NCBI RefSeq assembly: GCF_022201045.2
Contig: NC_068561.1
Coordinates: forward strand, 24,000,501 to 24,064,500
DNA: 64,000 bases
Reading direction: 5' to 3'
Source: Citrus sinensis
Lineage: Eukaryota; Streptophyta; Magnoliopsida; Sapindales; Rutaceae
Made by a program: the position numbers and the translations under genes
Shown here: piece by piece, positions 60,945 through 64,000 of the stretch
How the letters are laid out: each line of letters begins with the position of its first letter
How positions within the stretch are numbered: the first letter of the stretch is position 1
Notes under the pieces: model-generated
Told to the model about the DNA's origin: nothing
The model's input: the letters and a program-made list of their open reading frames with translations, nothing else
Database searches by the model: none

Positions 60945-63386
60945 ATGGCGGGATTACTAGCATGGGCAGCCGACGTAGTAAAAGCCCACAAGGACGACGA
61001 TGACGACGAAGACGCCATAAATTCATCCATCCCATTAGTATTCACAGAAGAGCAGCAAAAGTACGTCCGTGAACTCGACCAGAAAGCCGCCTCTCTCAGC
61101 CGTTTGATCCGAGATCTGCGTCTCAGATTGCCTCCCCCTGATATCTCCCAACGCCTCCCTCATCTCCACGCCCACTCTCTCGCCTACAGTGCTGCCCTCA
61201 GCCAACAACTCAGCTCGCACTCTTCTACTCGTGAGCAGGTTTTGCTCTTTTCCTTTCTGATTAAATTTTTTATTTTTTTATTCTTAAAGTTTGTGTTTTT
61301 AGTGTATTGTTAAATTTTGTGGTTCTTTTATCTGGGTTTTTTATTTTATTATCTGGAGATGTTGAGTTTTGGTCACTGGTATTGTGTACCAGTTCAAAGC
61401 TGGCATTTTGTTTTTTAAAAAATAGATATGTTATTTCACGTCTGTTCTTGATTCTGGTTTTGATTCTTGCTTAGAAATGTGTTTTGGTGTAATATTTTAT
61501 TATAATAATGGAGCTGTATGGTCAAGATTTTGAGCTTGGTGCTGATCTTGGTTTCTCTTTAGTTCAATGTAAACCTAGATGTCTTAATATTGAACAATGT
61601 AATAATGTATTCAGATTGGATTGATAACATTCGAGTTGTGTCAGATAAGGGTTAAGGCATTTATAGTCCATTGTATGATGAAGAAATAAAATTAAAAAAT
61701 GATTCTTACATTGCATTATCTGATGATTACTTGTTCTTACATATGCCTCAATGTATGGATGAGATTTGGTCTTGATAAAAGAGTAATGGCTAATAGGTAG
61801 ATATTTTCCAATTTTAGCTGATTGTTGGTACTGATTCTTGTATACAGACCCAATTGAGAGAGGTGACATTGCAGGAAGAGAATGCTGCATATGAAAAGGC
61901 TATATCTAGTTGTGAAAGTAGAATACAGGAGAAAATTCAGGAAGCAGATTCACTCCGAAGGAAGTTGAAGGTCTGAGCTAAGATTCCAAACCATAGTTTT
62001 TGCTCTCATGAATTATGTATCATCATTTATGAGCTTTTTCCATTCTTTCTATACCTGTTTTTTGATAGTATTGTTTAAATATTGGTTATGAACTACATTT
62101 TACATTTTGAAGAAAACATTTTTGGGGAAATTTCCTATATTTGTTTTGATTTTGTTTACAAACTGATGTGTATGTAAAAGTAGAAGTGACAACTAAATTG
62201 CTTTCTCATGACCCTTGGAAGTTTTTGTTTTAACTTTTTTATTTTTTCAGGAAATGGATGAAATGGAAAACAATCTGGCATCTGAGCTGGACAAAGTGCA
62301 AACTGCAATGAATACCAGCAAATCAGGAAAATTTACTGAATCCATTTTGGCTGATAAAGCTGGAGTGGATACAGATGCTTTGAGGTCAGATATAGCAGAA
62401 AAATTAGAAGTCAAGAAAAAAGAATTGGTATGTTTCATCTTTCCTTTTGATTTTTTAATTTTCATTTTCCTTACTGTTATTGGGTCATTTTTGTTGTTGT
62501 GTTTGGTGCTAAAAGATTGTTTAATGCTTTCAGAATTCAATGGAAGAGAGGGTTCAGGAATTGGAGAAAAAATGGGCACAAGTTCAGAACGATGCATTGA
62601 AGCAGCCTTCCCCAGGTATCTTTCACCATTAATTTATTCTACGGCCTTTACTCCCAACTTGTGTTTTCTTGGCATGAGTTAATTATCTAGCTTAATACAT
62701 ATCCTGACATTGATAACCATCTCTGCTGATATGGTTCACATCTCATAATGCTATGGGAACTTTGTGTATAGAATTCCAGCTCTTGTAAAATGAAATAGAA
62801 AATGCACTTGTAACTCTGTACATCTCCATAAATATTTGGTAGTAATTGCATGTATTCATGATCTTGACAATAAGCAAATACTGTTGCACAGCTCAGCGAG
62901 AAAAGATGTTAAACAAACAGCTTCACAGCCTCATTGAGCAATTAGAAGTGAAACAGGTCAGCTTTATAAACTTCTATGTGACATTTTAAGTTTTCTTTTG
63001 ACCCAATGGTTATGTTAATTATTTGCAATATTCTTTGTCAATTTCAGTATATTTATGAAAATTATAAAATATTTTGTTAGACACAAGCCGAAGGCCTTGT
63101 CGGTGAAATTCATTTGAAGGAGAAGGAATTGGAAACATTGAATGGTTTGCGGAGGAGAATTGAGGGGAGCAACGTAGAGGAAGATACTGCAAGAAACCGG
63201 CTTAGAAGAGTCACATCTGATAGGGGATCTGCTTCTACGGATTATCTTGTTGACGATTCTCAGAAGCTTCCTTATCACACTGGTGGCCGGAATGAAACCC
63301 TGTATAAGCTCATGCTACTCAGATCATCTTTTGTGCTCTACATTCTTGCTTTGCACATTGCCGTCTTCATCAAGATTTCATTTTGA
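60945..63386 (+). CDS. Golgin-A-like coiled-coil protein with C-terminal membrane anchor
   Basis: Exons: 60945-61238, 61848-61970, 62251-62427, 62534-62615, 62892-62956, 63081-63386; 348 residues, all joins in frame. The N-terminus MAGLLAWAADVVKA is followed by an acidic run (DDDDDED). Residues about 45-285 are mostly coiled coil, including EELDQKAASL-like heptads and LHSLIEQLEVKQTQAEGLVG. A hydrophobic tail, SSFVLYILALHIAVFIKISF, ends the protein, giving a tail-anchored topology like golgin-84-type tethers. The Arabidopsis gene I recall with this layout, next to a GH81 gene, is annotated as golgin family A (At5g15880). A Golgi role is inferred from topology and annotation only. The second intron uses an uncommon GTCTGA donor. 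Confidence 0.82.
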
Positions 63387-63856
63387 ATAACGTCCTGATT
63401 CTGCACAATAAAAGATAAACTACTATCTGTGTATTTGATGTGTTGTAATTTTCTTTTCCACAATTATTATTACAACACTTCATACTCTGACAAAAAGTTG
63501 ATGTATATTTAAAGTAATCTGATGAATAGAAAATAAATCTTTATTAACGAAAATGATTCTTTTTGTCACATTATCTTATTCAATTTATTTTTTACTAACA
63601 GCACAATTGATGCATTTGCAAGTGCAAGGAATTGCAATTCAACCAATTAAGAAAGGTTAAATTTTCTGTCATTTTTTTCATCTTTGTACATGTAATTTCT
63701 CCAAACTGCTAGCTAGAAGCCAGCAAAAGAATCACAATTCTGCAAAGTGTGTTACAACTTTCATTCTTCTCGGTTATATATCATAAATGAGGGGGCTATG
63801 TTTTTACAGGTATCAAATACATAAACATAAATAGAAATCCCTGTAACTGTTTTACA
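63387..63856. other. Convergent 3' region between golgin-A-like and TBL genes
   Basis: AT-rich sequence containing the two facing 3' UTRs. AATAAA-like signals occur near 63408 and 63529 on the plus strand. No gene is present. Confidence 0.55.
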
Positions 63857-64000
63857 TTAGGCATTTTTTATCAGCTTCTCCACAACTGCTCTCTGTCTTT
63901 CAATCTTCAACATATAAAACAAGAACTCATTCCATGTGTCAATGGGGCCTGGCAAGCACCAGTGAACACAATCATTCACTGTCTTATTCTTATGCATGGA
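63857..64000 (-). CDS. Trichome birefringence-like (TBL/DUF231) protein, C-terminal part only
   Basis: The minus strand is open from the window edge to TAA at 63859-63857, giving 47 residues. It contains the family's C-terminal DxxH motif in [19 protein letters not shown] and ends [17 protein letters not shown] proteins are Golgi membrane O-acetyltransferases that acetylate cell-wall polysaccharides. The Ser of the GDS motif lies upstream, outside the window. Position beside the golgin-A-like gene fits the TBL19-21 cluster of Arabidopsis as I remember it, but the member cannot be named. Confidence 0.85.
   Translation of the reverse strand, partial: SMHKNKTVNDCVHWCLPGPIDTWNEFLFYMLKIERQRAVVEKLIKNA

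Noticed and set aside
1-64000. CRISPR arrays, operons, prokaryotic elements, rRNA or intact tRNA genes
   Set aside because: None seen; the window is plant nuclear DNA with intron-rich genes, and the only tRNA-like sequence is the SINE promoter.

Overview
The window is plant nuclear DNA, almost certainly from a eudicot. It is AT-rich, with large multi-exon genes, short GT-AG introns with T-rich acceptors, and plant-only families (CRWN nuclear lamina protein, PERK kinase, plant GH81, trichome-birefringence-like). Microsatellites and small non-autonomous transposons fill the gaps. The species cannot be fixed from the sequence; a woody rosid would fit. I read eleven protein-coding genes (nine complete, two cut by the window ends). 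Spliced models were assembled by hand, and every complete model keeps an open frame across all its joins.

Layout. 1-4741 (-): DECAPPING 5-like P-body protein, 3' end off the window. 4742-9798: 5 kb gene-free region with a 101-bp tandem duplication, an ~850-bp inverted-repeat element and a small fold-back element. 9799-15575 (+): CRWN1/LINC1-type nuclear lamina protein. 15576-17705: convergent intergenic region with a degenerate repeat array. 17706-24157 (-): p300/CBP-type histone acetyltransferase, HAC2-like. 26435-31285 (-): zinc-knuckle/PSP protein resembling ZCCHC8 of the nuclear exosome targeting complex. 32450-35511 (-): GEX3-like gamete membrane protein. 36238-40564 (-): isoprenylcysteine methylesterase. 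42137-45798 (-): multi-pass membrane protein, possibly TMEM33-like. 45949-46980: Mutator-like element with ~120-bp terminal inverted repeats carrying a decayed gene fragment. 47270-47755: tRNA-derived SINE beside a 133-bp tandem repeat. 48915-53590 (-): PERK receptor-like kinase. 57753-59993 (-): intronless GH81 endo-1,3-beta-glucanase. 60945-63386 (+): golgin-A-like tail-anchored coiled-coil protein. 63857-end (-): C-terminus of a TBL/DUF231 protein.

The genes do not form a pathway. The region is explained by ancestry. As I remember Arabidopsis locus numbers, ZCCHC8B-like, HAC2 and LINC1/CRWN1 are consecutive on chromosome 1 (At1g67210-67230), while ICME, GH81, golgin-A and TBL genes lie close together on chromosome 5 (At5g15860-15900) with GEX3 nearby (At5g16020). 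The window looks like a junction, or the unbroken ancestral state, of those two blocks.

I found no unprecedented multi-gene system. The most interesting non-genic structures are the Mutator-like element with its captured gene fragment, a splice donor of the acetyltransferase gene embedded in a CT/TA microsatellite, a probable GC-AG intron and a stop-start upstream ORF in the CRWN gene, and two long alternating purine-pyrimidine tracts.
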